Positions 7,755-13,971 of a DNA stretch of 17,015 nucleotides are shown in pieces. Location: assembly GCA_008501735.1 (NCBI GenBank), contig QQUF01000018.1:1-17015 (forward strand), read 5' to 3'. Below the pieces are notes generated by a model. That model did no database searches. It was given only the letters and a program-made list of their open reading frames with translations, and had not been told where the DNA came from. The translations under genes were made by a program, and so were the position numbers. Positions within the stretch are counted from its first letter, which is position 1. Each line of letters begins with the position of its first letter. Source of the DNA: Calditrichota bacterium. Lineage in GTDB: Bacteria; CLD3.

Positions 7755-8297
7755 ATGCAAGAATTAGTAAGAAAAATGCTTTCCGAAGTTGGTGAGAACC
7801 CTGATAGAGAAGGACTTTTGGACACTCCGAAACGAGTTGACAAGAGTCTAAGATTTCTGACAGAAGGCTACGAAATGGACCCGAAAGCGATTATTGAAAA
7901 AGCTCTTTTTGATGCTGAAGAAAGTGAAATGGTAATTGTAAAAGACATCGAACTTTACTCACTTTGCGAACATCATATGCTTCCGTTTTTTGGAAAGTGC
8001 CATATTGCTTACATTCCAAATGGAAAAATTGTCGGACTTTCAAAATTGCCACGAGTAGTTGATATTTTTAGTAGAAGATTGCAAGTTCAAGAAAGGCTGA
8101 CCTCGCAGATTGCAAATGCGATTAATGAATATTTGAATCCGCTTGGAGTTGGAGTAATTGTTGAAGCTGCTCATTTTTGTATGATGATGCGAGGAGTTCA
8201 AAAGCAAAACAGCCAAACAATCACTTCTTGTATGCTCGGCGAATTTCGTGACTCTTCCAAAACACGCAACGAATTTCTAAAATTAATCGGAAAATAA
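7755..8297 (+). CDS. folE: GTP cyclohydrolase I
   Basis: 180 aa, slightly short but complete. It catalyses GTP to 7,8-dihydroneopterin triphosphate and formate, the first step of folate and biopterin synthesis. Visible motifs: '[16 protein letters not shown]' (residues 13-28); the Zn site Cys71-E-H-His74 in 'LCEHHMLPF' with the third ligand Cys142 in '[11 protein letters not shown]'; the binding loop '[12 protein letters not shown]' (94-105) with '[10 protein letters not shown]'; and 'QNSQTITS' near the end. This is the classical zinc type IA enzyme, not the IB (FolE2) form. ATG 7755 lies 21 bases after the PTPS stop with only a weak purine-rich RBS (GAAAGAAAACAG), so it probably depends on the upstream gene. 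The next gene starts one base after its stop, consistent with translational coupling. Confidence 0.96.
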   Translation: MQELVRKMLSEVGENPDREGLLDTPKRVDKSLRFLTEGYEMDPKAIIEKALFDAEESEMVIVKDIELYSLCEHHMLPFFGKCHIAYIPNGKIVGLSKLPRVVDIFSRRLQVQERLTSQIANAINEYLNPLGVGVIVEAAHFCMMMRGVQKQNSQTITSCMLGEFRDSSKTRNEFLKLIGK

Positions 8298-8298
8298 A

Positions 8299-8988
8299 AT
8301 GGCTCTTGTTGTAATTACAGGTGGAACTTCGGGAATTGGACTTGGACTCGCTGAAAGATTTGCCGACAAAAATTTTGAAGTAATTGTTACAGGGCGTAAC
8401 GAAGATAAATTTCTTAAAAACCGAGTCAATCCAAAGATTCGGTTTTTAAAATGCGATGTAACGAATGAAAAGGAAGTCAACTTTTTTGCAAATTCTGTTT
8501 CGCTGGACTACAAAGGCGTAGAAATTCTCATTAACAACGCAGGTTTGGGAGTTGTTAAACCGATTTCGGAAACGACTTTGGAAGAATGGAATTTGACTTT
8601 GCAAACAAATCTGACAGGCACTTTCTTGACAACAAAAGCGTTTTTGCCCTTGCTTGAAAATTCCGAAAACTCTCACATTTTTAATATTAATTCGGTTGCT
8701 GGAAAAGTTGCTTTTCCAAGTTGGGCTTCTTACTGTGCTTCAAAATTCGGTTTGACAGGTTTTACAAACGCACTTCGTGAAGAACTTCGACCTAAAAAAA
8801 TTCGTGTAACAAGCGTTTTCCCTGGAGCGATTAACACTGACTTTTGGAATTCAGTAGAAGGCGATTTCCCAAGAGAAAAAATGATGACTCCCGAAGATGT
8901 TTTCGGAGCAATCTATTCCGCTTACACAACTCACCCAAGAGCTTTGGTTGAAGAAATTTCAATCGGACTCGCAGGTGGGGTTTTGTAG
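8299..8988 (+). CDS. Short-chain dehydrogenase/reductase, probable sepiapterin (6-pyruvoyl-tetrahydropterin) reductase
   Basis: 229 aa classical SDR. Rossmann cofactor motif TGGTSGIG (residues 7-14), 'CDVT' (52-55), NNAG (79-82), and a complete catalytic set: Asn104, Ser132 ('NSVAG'), Tyr145 and Lys149 (Y-C-A-S-K). Arg33, shortly after the second beta strand ('VTGRN'), fits NADPH preference. Substrate specificity of SDRs cannot be read from motifs. It starts 1 base after folE and two genes after PTPS, the exact partners of sepiapterin reductase, which reduces 6-pyruvoyl-tetrahydropterin to tetrahydrobiopterin with NADPH. That function is therefore inferred from context. It could also be a generic ketoreductase. 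A GGA in the folE end (8289-8291) is the only RBS. Confidence 0.85.
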   Translation: MALVVITGGTSGIGLGLAERFADKNFEVIVTGRNEDKFLKNRVNPKIRFLKCDVTNEKEVNFFANSVSLDYKGVEILINNAGLGVVKPISETTLEEWNLTLQTNLTGTFLTTKAFLPLLENSENSHIFNINSVAGKVAFPSWASYCASKFGLTGFTNALREELRPKKIRVTSVFPGAINTDFWNSVEGDFPREKMMTPEDVFGAIYSAYTTHPRALVEEISIGLAGGVL

Positions 8989-9010
8989 GGATTTATTCTA
9001 TAAAGTTTTT

Positions 9011-9649
9011 ATGGAGAAGATAAGTTTATCGCGAAAAGAGATTGAACGACTTGCTAAAGACAATGCAGATTTTTATAACTTAGATATAAATCGTGTGAGT
9101 AGTTTGCTTATTTTACAAATAATACAATTAGAAGCAAGTAGGTTAGTTAGCCCAAATAATATTCTTGATGAAGTTAAGTATCTTGATGGGCTAACCTCTT
9201 CAACACTAACTAAAAAAGAAAACTGCTTTAAAAAGTTGCCTCTAAAAGGGCTGTTCAAGAAACATTTTTTCTGTGCTGGCTTTTTAGCTCAAAACTTAAT
9301 GTCTAATTTTGGTATAGAATATGGTGGTAATAAAAAATTAAAAAATTTAATTAACTGTGCATTTGACGAAGATAAATTTGGTTTTTTAGATAAAAAGTCT
9401 CTCAATAAATTAGGCTACGATATGATTGAGGGTGCTTACGAAGAGAGAGCTAAAAGTAAAAGACTTACAGGTGAGTGGATTTTGTATCAAGAATTTCAAG
9501 GTAAGAATTATTATTTGACTTTAGCTTTTCACACAGAAAAAGATGAAGATGTGTACAGAAGAGTGTGTGATATTTATAATTTTGACTTTCCTTTTTTAAA
9601 GAGGGAGTCTTTAGGAGAAGGATTTAACAGTGTAAAACAGGATAATTAA
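9011..9649 (+). CDS. Hypothetical protein with atypical codon usage, possibly horizontally acquired
   Basis: 212 aa, family not recognised. No signal peptide or membrane helix is seen. The protein is charged and probably soluble; helical N-terminal half, then 'SKRLTGEWILYQEFQGKNYYLTLAFHTE' spread over the C-terminal half, which looks like two beta strands. ATG 9011 is preferred over the longer frame that opens at 8897, because the longer one would overlap the SDR's catalytic reading frame by 92 bases. No good RBS precedes it. Codon choice departs from its neighbours: I count 14 TTA of 28 Leu codons, 7 TAT of 10 Tyr codons and 5 ATA Ile codons. folE has about 2 TTA of 19 Leu codons and no ATA. 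This suggests a transferred gene inserted between the pterin operon and the NYN gene. Confidence 0.65.
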   Translation: MEKISLSRKEIERLAKDNADFYNLDINRVSSLLILQIIQLEASRLVSPNNILDEVKYLDGLTSSTLTKKENCFKKLPLKGLFKKHFFCAGFLAQNLMSNFGIEYGGNKKLKNLINCAFDEDKFGFLDKKSLNKLGYDMIEGAYEERAKSKRLTGEWILYQEFQGKNYYLTLAFHTEKDEDVYRRVCDIYNFDFPFLKRESLGEGFNSVKQDN

Positions 9650-9654
9650 GCTCT

Positions 9655-10143
9655 ATGAAAAAAGTCGCAATTTTTGTTGATGTTCAAAATGTTTACTACA
9701 CGACCAAAGAGGCTTACCGAAGCAATTTTGATTACAACAAATTTTGGGCAAAAGTAACTGAAAATCGGGAAGTCGTTGAAGCCTTTGCTTATGCAATTGA
9801 GAAAAATGACGAGAAACAAAGACAGTTCCAAAACATTCTTCGAGCAATCGGGTTTGATTTGAGGCTAAAGCCTTTTATCAAAAGAAATGACGGTTCGGCA
9901 AAAGGTGATTGGGACGTAGGAATTACTCTTGATGTTGTTGAATTTGCGAAGGAAGTTGACGTTGTAGTTTTGGTAACTGGTGACGGAGATTTTGATTTGT
10001 TAGTAAATCACGTCAGGAAAAATTATGGAGTTGAAGTCGAAATTTATGGCGTAAGAAAACTGACGGCTTTTTCTCTGATTCATTCGGCGACAAAATTTAT
10101 CCCGATTGAAGGTGATTTGTTGTTAAATTCTAAAAAATTGTAA
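9655..10143 (+). CDS. NYN-domain (LabA/DUF88, PIN-like) protein
   Basis: 162 aa single-domain protein of the NYN family, a PIN-like fold that uses clustered acidic residues and metal to cut RNA. Key residues are in place: Asp9 and Asn12 in 'IFVDVQNV', Lys83/Asp85/Asp87 in 'AKGDWDVG', Asp93, and the 'LVTGDGDFDLLV' strand with Asp110/Asp112/Asp114. The close 'YGVEVEIYG' strand and 'LIHSATKFIPI' end match LabA-like proteins. The gene starts 5 bases after the atypical gene at 9011; its likely RBS AGGA (9639-9642) lies inside that gene. The RNA target and biological role are unknown. Ribonuclease activity is inferred from the family, not shown. Confidence 0.87.
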   Translation: MKKVAIFVDVQNVYYTTKEAYRSNFDYNKFWAKVTENREVVEAFAYAIEKNDEKQRQFQNILRAIGFDLRLKPFIKRNDGSAKGDWDVGITLDVVEFAKEVDVVVLVTGDGDFDLLVNHVRKNYGVEVEIYGVRKLTAFSLIHSATKFIPIEGDLLLNSKKL

Positions 10144-10209
10144 CAGATAATTTTACGGCTCGTAATGGAGCTAAAACTTAATTCTAACTAAAAAAGGAAA
10201 GGAATTGAA

Positions 10210-10833
10210 ATGAAAAAATTTCTTCATTTCGGACTCATTACACTTTTAATTTTATGCTCATCTTTTTCTGTTTTTGCAGAGGAAATGGCGAAACCTGAAA
10301 TTGGCAAACAAGCTCCAAATTTTGAACTTATGGGAGCAGATGGAAAAGCCTACAATTTAGCAGACTTTAAAGGCAAATTTGTAGTTCTTGAATGGATTAA
10401 TTTCGATTGCCCTTTTGTAAAAAAACAATACCAAAAGTCAGGTAAAATGCCTTCTTTACAACAACAGTTTACAGAAAAAGGTGTTGTTTGGCTTTCGATT
10501 TGTTCTTCTGCCGAAGATAAACAAGGAAATTTTTCAAGAGATGTTTTAGAGGCAAGAATGAAAGCTGAAAAACATTCTGCAACGGCTTATCTTTTGGACG
10601 CAGATGGAAAAGTTGGAAAAATGTATGATGCTAAAACTACTCCTCATATGTTCGTAATTAACCCAAAAGGCGAATTGGCTTATATGGGAGCAATTGACAG
10701 TATTCGTTCTACAGACCCAGAAGACATTCCTAAAGCAAAAAATTATGTTTCTGATGCTCTCAATGCTTTGTTGAGTGGAAAAGAAGTTGAGAAAAAAGTT
10801 TCAAAACCTTACGGTTGTTCTGTGAAGTATTAG
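10210..10833 (+). CDS. Exported redoxin / peroxiredoxin-like thioredoxin-fold protein (single active-site Cys)
   Basis: 207 aa. Signal peptide 1-23 with Ala-type cleavage (VFA-EEM), so periplasmic. AhpC/TSA-like thioredoxin fold: 'GKQAPNFELMGADGKAYNLADFKGK' region, active site 'NFDCPFVKK' with Cys67, and cis-proline in 'KTTPHMFVI' (Pro145). The second Cys of a CxxC is replaced by Val70. A C-terminal Cys203 in 'PYGCSVKY' is conserved in this family and could resolve an oxidised Cys67. Cys98 ('SICSS') is a further candidate. The gene has strong SD signals (AGGAAAGGAA at 10195-10204) and its own terminator, so it is probably monocistronic. A thiol-peroxidase or disulfide role is inferred. It is convergent with the ArsR gene. 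Confidence 0.9.
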   Translation: MKKFLHFGLITLLILCSSFSVFAEEMAKPEIGKQAPNFELMGADGKAYNLADFKGKFVVLEWINFDCPFVKKQYQKSGKMPSLQQQFTEKGVVWLSICSSAEDKQGNFSRDVLEARMKAEKHSATAYLLDADGKVGKMYDAKTTPHMFVINPKGELAYMGAIDSIRSTDPEDIPKAKNYVSDALNALLSGKEVEKKVSKPYGCSVKY

Positions 10834-10856
10834 AAGCGAAATTTCTTTTTAATTTT

Positions 10857-10892
10857 AGAGCATTGTTTTAGAAATCAAACAATGCTCTTTTT
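10857..10892 (+). terminator. Terminator of the redoxin gene, overlapping the 3' end of the ArsR gene
   Basis: AGAGCATTGTTT (10857-10868), 8-base loop, AAACAATGCTCT (10877-10888): a perfect 12-bp stem followed by TTTT on the + strand. The minus-strand side lacks a T-run, so it ends the redoxin transcript in one direction. The right arm encodes the last ArsR codons and the left arm reaches its stop codon. Confidence 0.85.
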
Positions 10893-11191
10893 GTTTCGAT
10901 TGAGGCTTGCGTGGTTGAACAAACAATTTCGCACATTTGAAAAATTGCAGGATTTGCGATTCTGTAAAAAACCATATTTTTTTCTTTACGGCGTGTTACA
11001 AAGTCCGCTTCAAAAAGCATTTTCAAATTTTTAGAGACATTCGCTTGTTGAAGCTCTGTCAATTCTATTATTTGAGAGACGCTTTTTTCCCCTTCTTGAA
11101 GACTAATCAAAATTTTTAACCTTGTCGGCTCTGCTAAGAGTTTGAACTTTTTGCTAACAAGTTCGATGAGTTGCTCATTTTGTAATTGCAT
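10868..11191 (-). CDS. ArsR/SmtB-family transcriptional regulator with C-x3-C pair
   Basis: 107 aa winged-helix repressor. N-terminal helix, then 'FKLLAEPTRLKILISL' (residues 16-31), 'VSQIIELTELQQANVSKNLKMLFEADFV' recognition helix-turn-helix (38-65), and wing 'RRKEKNMVFYRI' (67-78). The only two cysteines, Cys87 and Cys91, lie one helical turn apart in the C-terminal dimerisation helix. This is a possible site for a thiophilic metal, persulfide or disulfide. The DLCVCDL-type arsenic motif of the recognition helix and the helix-2 Cys of SqrR/BigR sensors are both absent. Excellent RBS (AGGAG, complement of 11199-11203). It diverges from the MMPL operon across 137 bases that contain dyads and a promoter, so it probably represses that operon and itself. 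Inducer unknown. Confidence 0.9.
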   Translation of the reverse strand: MQLQNEQLIELVSKKFKLLAEPTRLKILISLQEGEKSVSQIIELTELQQANVSKNLKMLFEADFVTRRKEKNMVFYRIANPAIFQMCEIVCSTTQASIETKRALFDF

Positions 11192-11207
11192 TTAATTACT
11201 CCTACGT

Positions 11208-11221
11208 GTAATCTGTATTAC
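11208..11221. promoter_or_regulatory. Small inverted repeat next to the ArsR start
   Basis: GTAAT-CTGT-ATTAC, a perfect 5-bp dyad 17 bases upstream of the ArsR start codon. It could be an autoregulatory site but is short enough to be chance in AT-rich DNA. Confidence 0.25.
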
Positions 11222-11245
11222 TAATTTGTTATGTGATAATTTAGT
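11220..11245. promoter_or_regulatory. Candidate ArsR operator (imperfect 26-bp inverted repeat)
   Basis: Arms ACTAATTT (11220-11227) and AATTTAGT (11238-11245) pair at 7 of 8 positions around a 10-base centre. The size and position between arsR and the MMPL promoter's -35 box fit an ArsR-family operator. Binding is inferred. Confidence 0.4.
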
Positions 11246-11255
11246 ATCTTTTCTG

Positions 11256-11284
11256 TTGACAAGTCAAGAGTTAATTTTTAAATT
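11256..11284 (+). promoter_or_regulatory. Candidate promoter of the MMPL operon
   Basis: Perfect -35 TTGACA (11256-11261), 17-base spacer, -10-like TAAATT (11279-11284, four of six consensus bases). Transcription would start near 11291, about 38 bases before ATG 11329. Confidence 0.55.
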
Positions 11285-11300
11285 TGGATTAAATTCCAAA
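11283..11300. promoter_or_regulatory. Inverted repeat over the predicted MMPL transcription start
   Basis: TTTGGA-TTAAAT-TCCAAA, a perfect 6-6-6 dyad. It overlaps the -10 box and predicted start of the MMPL promoter, where a bound repressor would block RNA polymerase. Confidence 0.45.
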
Positions 11301-11328
11301 ATAACTATTTCGTGATATAGGAAATAAA

Positions 11329-13659
11329 ATGAAAAAACAAATCATAAACTTCTCGATAAATTCTCCAAAAACAGTAATTGTCTTGTCTATTTTGCTTTTT
11401 CTCGCAGCATTGGCTCAATTCCCAAAAGTGAAAATTGATACGAACCCAGAGCATATGCTCAGTCAAAACGAAGAAGTAATTCTCCATCACCACGAACTTA
11501 AAGAGAAGTTCAAACTCGAAGATATTCTTGTTGTTGGGATTCACAAAGAAAGTGGCGTTTTTAATCCTAAAACTTTAGAAGCGGTTGCTTTAATCACAGA
11601 AGAAGCTCTTGAAATGGAAGGAGTAATTGCTAATGACGTTGTTGCTTTGACAGAAGTTGATGACATTGTTTCCGATGGTGGAACGATTAAGGTTGAAACC
11701 TTGATGGAAGAAATTCCAGAGACTGACGAAGAAGGGCGGCAAATTCTTGAAAGAATAAAACTAAATCCGCTTTTTAACGGGAAGCTTGCTTCCGACGACG
11801 GAACTTTAGTTACAATTTTTGTTCCTATTGAGTCAAAAGAAATCAGTGCAGAGTTAGCCGAGAAATTGAAAGTATCCTCAGAAACTCATCTTAAAAACGG
11901 CGAAGATTTTCTTGTTGCGGGTTTACCAGTTGCAGAATCGACTTTTGGTGCAGAAATGTTCAAACAAATGGCAGTTTACGCACCGCTTGCAGGACTCGTG
12001 ATTTTCCTTTTGCTTTTATTCTTTTTCCGTTCGGCAAAAGTTATCGCTGCTCCGATGATAATTGCTGTAATGACAGTTGTTTACACAATGGGAGCTTTGA
12101 TTGGACTTGGTTTTACGGTTCACATTATGAGCTCAATGATTCCGATATTTTTGATGCCGATTGCAGTTTTGGATTCCACTCACATTGTCAGCGAATTTTA
12201 TGACACTTACCAAAAAACGAAAGACAGCAAAAAGACTCTACGAGAAGTTTTAAATACGCTTTTTATGCCGATGCTTTTCACTTCTCTTACAACAATTGTT
12301 GGCTTTGCTTCACTTGCTTTTACTCCAATTCCTCCTGTAGAAGTTTTTGGTTCTTTCGTTGCTCTTGGGGTTTTTCTCGCTTGGCTTTTAACAATGACTT
12401 TTTTACCTGCTTTTATCTCTTTAATGCCTGCAAAAGCACTTGAAAACTTTGGAACAGCAGAAGAAGGCAAAGAAACTTTACTTGATAAATTCCTCGCTTT
12501 CACTTTCAGAGTCTCAAAAACTAATGGAAAATTAATTCTTGCCGTTGTAACAATTCTTTTTGTGATTTCTGGTTACGGAGTAACAAAAATTATTGTTAAC
12601 GACAATCCTGTGAATTGGTTCAAACCTGACCACGAACTTCGCAAAGCTGATGTTTTGATGAATTCAAAGATTGGCGGAACTTATATGTCTCACTTGGTTT
12701 TTACAGGTGAAGAAGACGTGATGAAATCGCCTGAAGTCGTAAATTACATTCGAGACTTACAAGACAAAATGGACGCAGACGAACGAGTTGGAGCAACAAC
12801 TTCAGTAATTGACATTTTAGAAAAAATCAATCTTGAGCTTCTCGGGAAAATTGATATTCCGCAAACTTTGGAAGGAATTGCACAGTATTTATTTCTTTTT
12901 GAAATTTCAGGTGGCGACCCGGAAGATTTATTCAAATTTGTAACTCCTGAGTACTCGGACGTTCACATTTGGATTCAAATGCCAAAAGGTGACAACAAAA
13001 TTATGCACGATTTTGCACTTGAGTATGAAAATTATTTGGCAGAAAATCCACCTCCCGAAAATATCCAAACTTATTGGGCTGGTTTGAATTACGTGAATGT
13101 TGTTTGGCAAGACAAAATGGTTGGTGGAATGGGAAAATCACTAATTGGAAGTTTTGTAATGGTTTTGGTGATGATGACTTTGCTTTTCCGTTCATTCAAA
13201 TGGGGAATAATTTCGATGGTTCCGCTAAGTGTTACAATTGTTGGAATTTATGGACTTATTGGCTTTTCAGGGAAGTTTTACGATATGCCAATTGCTGTTC
13301 TTTCGTCTTTGACACTTGGGCTTTCAATTGACTTTGCGATTCACTTTATCAAAAGAGCAAGAGATATTCACGCAGAAACAAACGATTTTGCTAAAACAAT
13401 CGACTTACTTTTTGAAAGCACAGGAAGAGCAATTTCCCGAAATGTAATGATTATTGCAATTGGTTTTTTACCGCTGTTCTTTGCCACTTTGGTTCCTTAC
13501 AAAACGGTTGGTACTTTCTTCTTTTTGATAATGATGATGAGCGGATTTGCTACACTTTTCATTTTGCCCTCGATTTCAAATGTTTTTAGTAAATCGCTTT
13601 TTAAAACTCAAGACAAACCACAAATTAAAAATTTAGAACACTCTTTGGAGGTAAATTAA
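11329..13659 (+). CDS. MMPL / RND-superfamily exporter
   Basis: 776 aa, the size of MMPL-type RND permeases that export lipids, hopanoids or other hydrophobic molecules using the proton gradient. The two-fold repeat is clear: helix 1 (~14-31), a periplasmic domain, five helices (~214-370), helix 7 (~400-420), a second periplasmic domain, and five more helices (~603-752). Each half carries the conserved intramembrane acid: Asp282 in 'PIAVLDSTHIVSEFYDTY' and Asp668 in 'LTLGLSIDFAIHFIKRARD'. RBS AGGAAA (11319-11324) precedes ATG 11329. It is the first gene of a likely operon with DUF2892, LolA-like, OsmC and outer-membrane barrel genes, and diverges from an ArsR repressor. The cargo is unknown; the LolA-like partner favours a lipid or lipoprotein-like substrate. 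Confidence 0.93.
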   Translation: MKKQIINFSINSPKTVIVLSILLFLAALAQFPKVKIDTNPEHMLSQNEEVILHHHELKEKFKLEDILVVGIHKESGVFNPKTLEAVALITEEALEMEGVIANDVVALTEVDDIVSDGGTIKVETLMEEIPETDEEGRQILERIKLNPLFNGKLASDDGTLVTIFVPIESKEISAELAEKLKVSSETHLKNGEDFLVAGLPVAESTFGAEMFKQMAVYAPLAGLVIFLLLLFFFRSAKVIAAPMIIAVMTVVYTMGALIGLGFTVHIMSSMIPIFLMPIAVLDSTHIVSEFYDTYQKTKDSKKTLREVLNTLFMPMLFTSLTTIVGFASLAFTPIPPVEVFGSFVALGVFLAWLLTMTFLPAFISLMPAKALENFGTAEEGKETLLDKFLAFTFRVSKTNGKLILAVVTILFVISGYGVTKIIVNDNPVNWFKPDHELRKADVLMNSKIGGTYMSHLVFTGEEDVMKSPEVVNYIRDLQDKMDADERVGATTSVIDILEKINLELLGKIDIPQTLEGIAQYLFLFEISGGDPEDLFKFVTPEYSDVHIWIQMPKGDNKIMHDFALEYENYLAENPPPENIQTYWAGLNYVNVVWQDKMVGGMGKSLIGSFVMVLVMMTLLFRSFKWGIISMVPLSVTIVGIYGLIGFSGKFYDMPIAVLSSLTLGLSIDFAIHFIKRARDIHAETNDFAKTIDLLFESTGRAISRNVMIIAIGFLPLFFATLVPYKTVGTFFFLIMMMSGFATLFILPSISNVFSKSLFKTQDKPQIKNLEHSLEVN

Positions 13660-13660
13660 A

Positions 13661-13867
13661 ATGACACTCGAAAATACAATCCGAGCAATTGCAGGAACTT
13701 TTATCTTGATTTCTCTTTCTTTAGGTTACTTTGTAAGCTCTTACTGGTTTTTGTTCACAGCATTTGTCGGAGTAAATTTAATTCAGTCTTCTTTTACAAA
13801 ATGGTGCTTGATGGAAGACATTTTAAAAGCAACAGTCTTTAAAAATAAGATTGGAAGTTGTTCTTAG
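13661..13867 (+). CDS. DUF2892 (YgaP-like) small inner-membrane protein
   Basis: 68 aa with two hydrophobic helices (about residues 8-23 and 27-43). The pattern 'TIRAIAGTFILISLSLGYFVSSYWFLFTAFVGVNLIQSSFT' over residues 6-46 is the DUF2892 signature. In other genomes it is found alone, or fused to rhodanese in YgaP, and frequently among sulfur/persulfide genes. The conserved Cys after the second helix is Cys49 (KWCLMED); Cys67 lies at the tail. It starts 1 base after the MMPL stop, and its GGAGG RBS (13647-13651) is inside the MMPL gene, so the two are co-translated. The molecular role of DUF2892 is not established. Its tight coupling suggests an accessory subunit of the exporter or a sulfur-linked function; both are inference. 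Confidence 0.85.
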   Translation: MTLENTIRAIAGTFILISLSLGYFVSSYWFLFTAFVGVNLIQSSFTKWCLMEDILKATVFKNKIGSCS

Positions 13868-13941
13868 TTTTAAAAATCATTGGATTATAAAATGAGAAAG
13901 TTTTTTCTATCGAATTGCTTAGAGCCATCCGATATATGATT

Positions 13942-13951
13942 TCACGAAATA
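13942..13951. repeat. Copy of a 10-bp motif shared with the MMPL leader (11306-11315)
   Basis: TCACGAAATA here is the exact reverse complement of 11306-11315. With five flanking bases on each side, 15 of 20 positions match. Both copies lie within 30 bases upstream of a start codon in the same locus, so it may be a shared regulatory site. Confidence 0.35.
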
Positions 13952-13971
13952 ATTTTTTTAAAGGATAAAAA

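Noticed and set aside
8897-9010. Upstream extension of the reading frame of the gene at 9011
   Set aside because: It runs through the last 92 bases of the SDR gene in another frame and begins with a non-ATG codon. ATG 9011 lies just after the SDR stop.
12207-12503. Minus-strand open frame of 98 codons inside the MMPL gene
   Set aside because: Lies opposite conserved membrane helices of the exporter; low-complexity Ser/Lys translation.
13895-13908. AGAAA-GTTT-TTTCT hairpin after the DUF2892 gene as a terminator
   Set aside because: A 5-bp A-T stem with no following T-run is too weak; the LolA-like gene is probably still read through.
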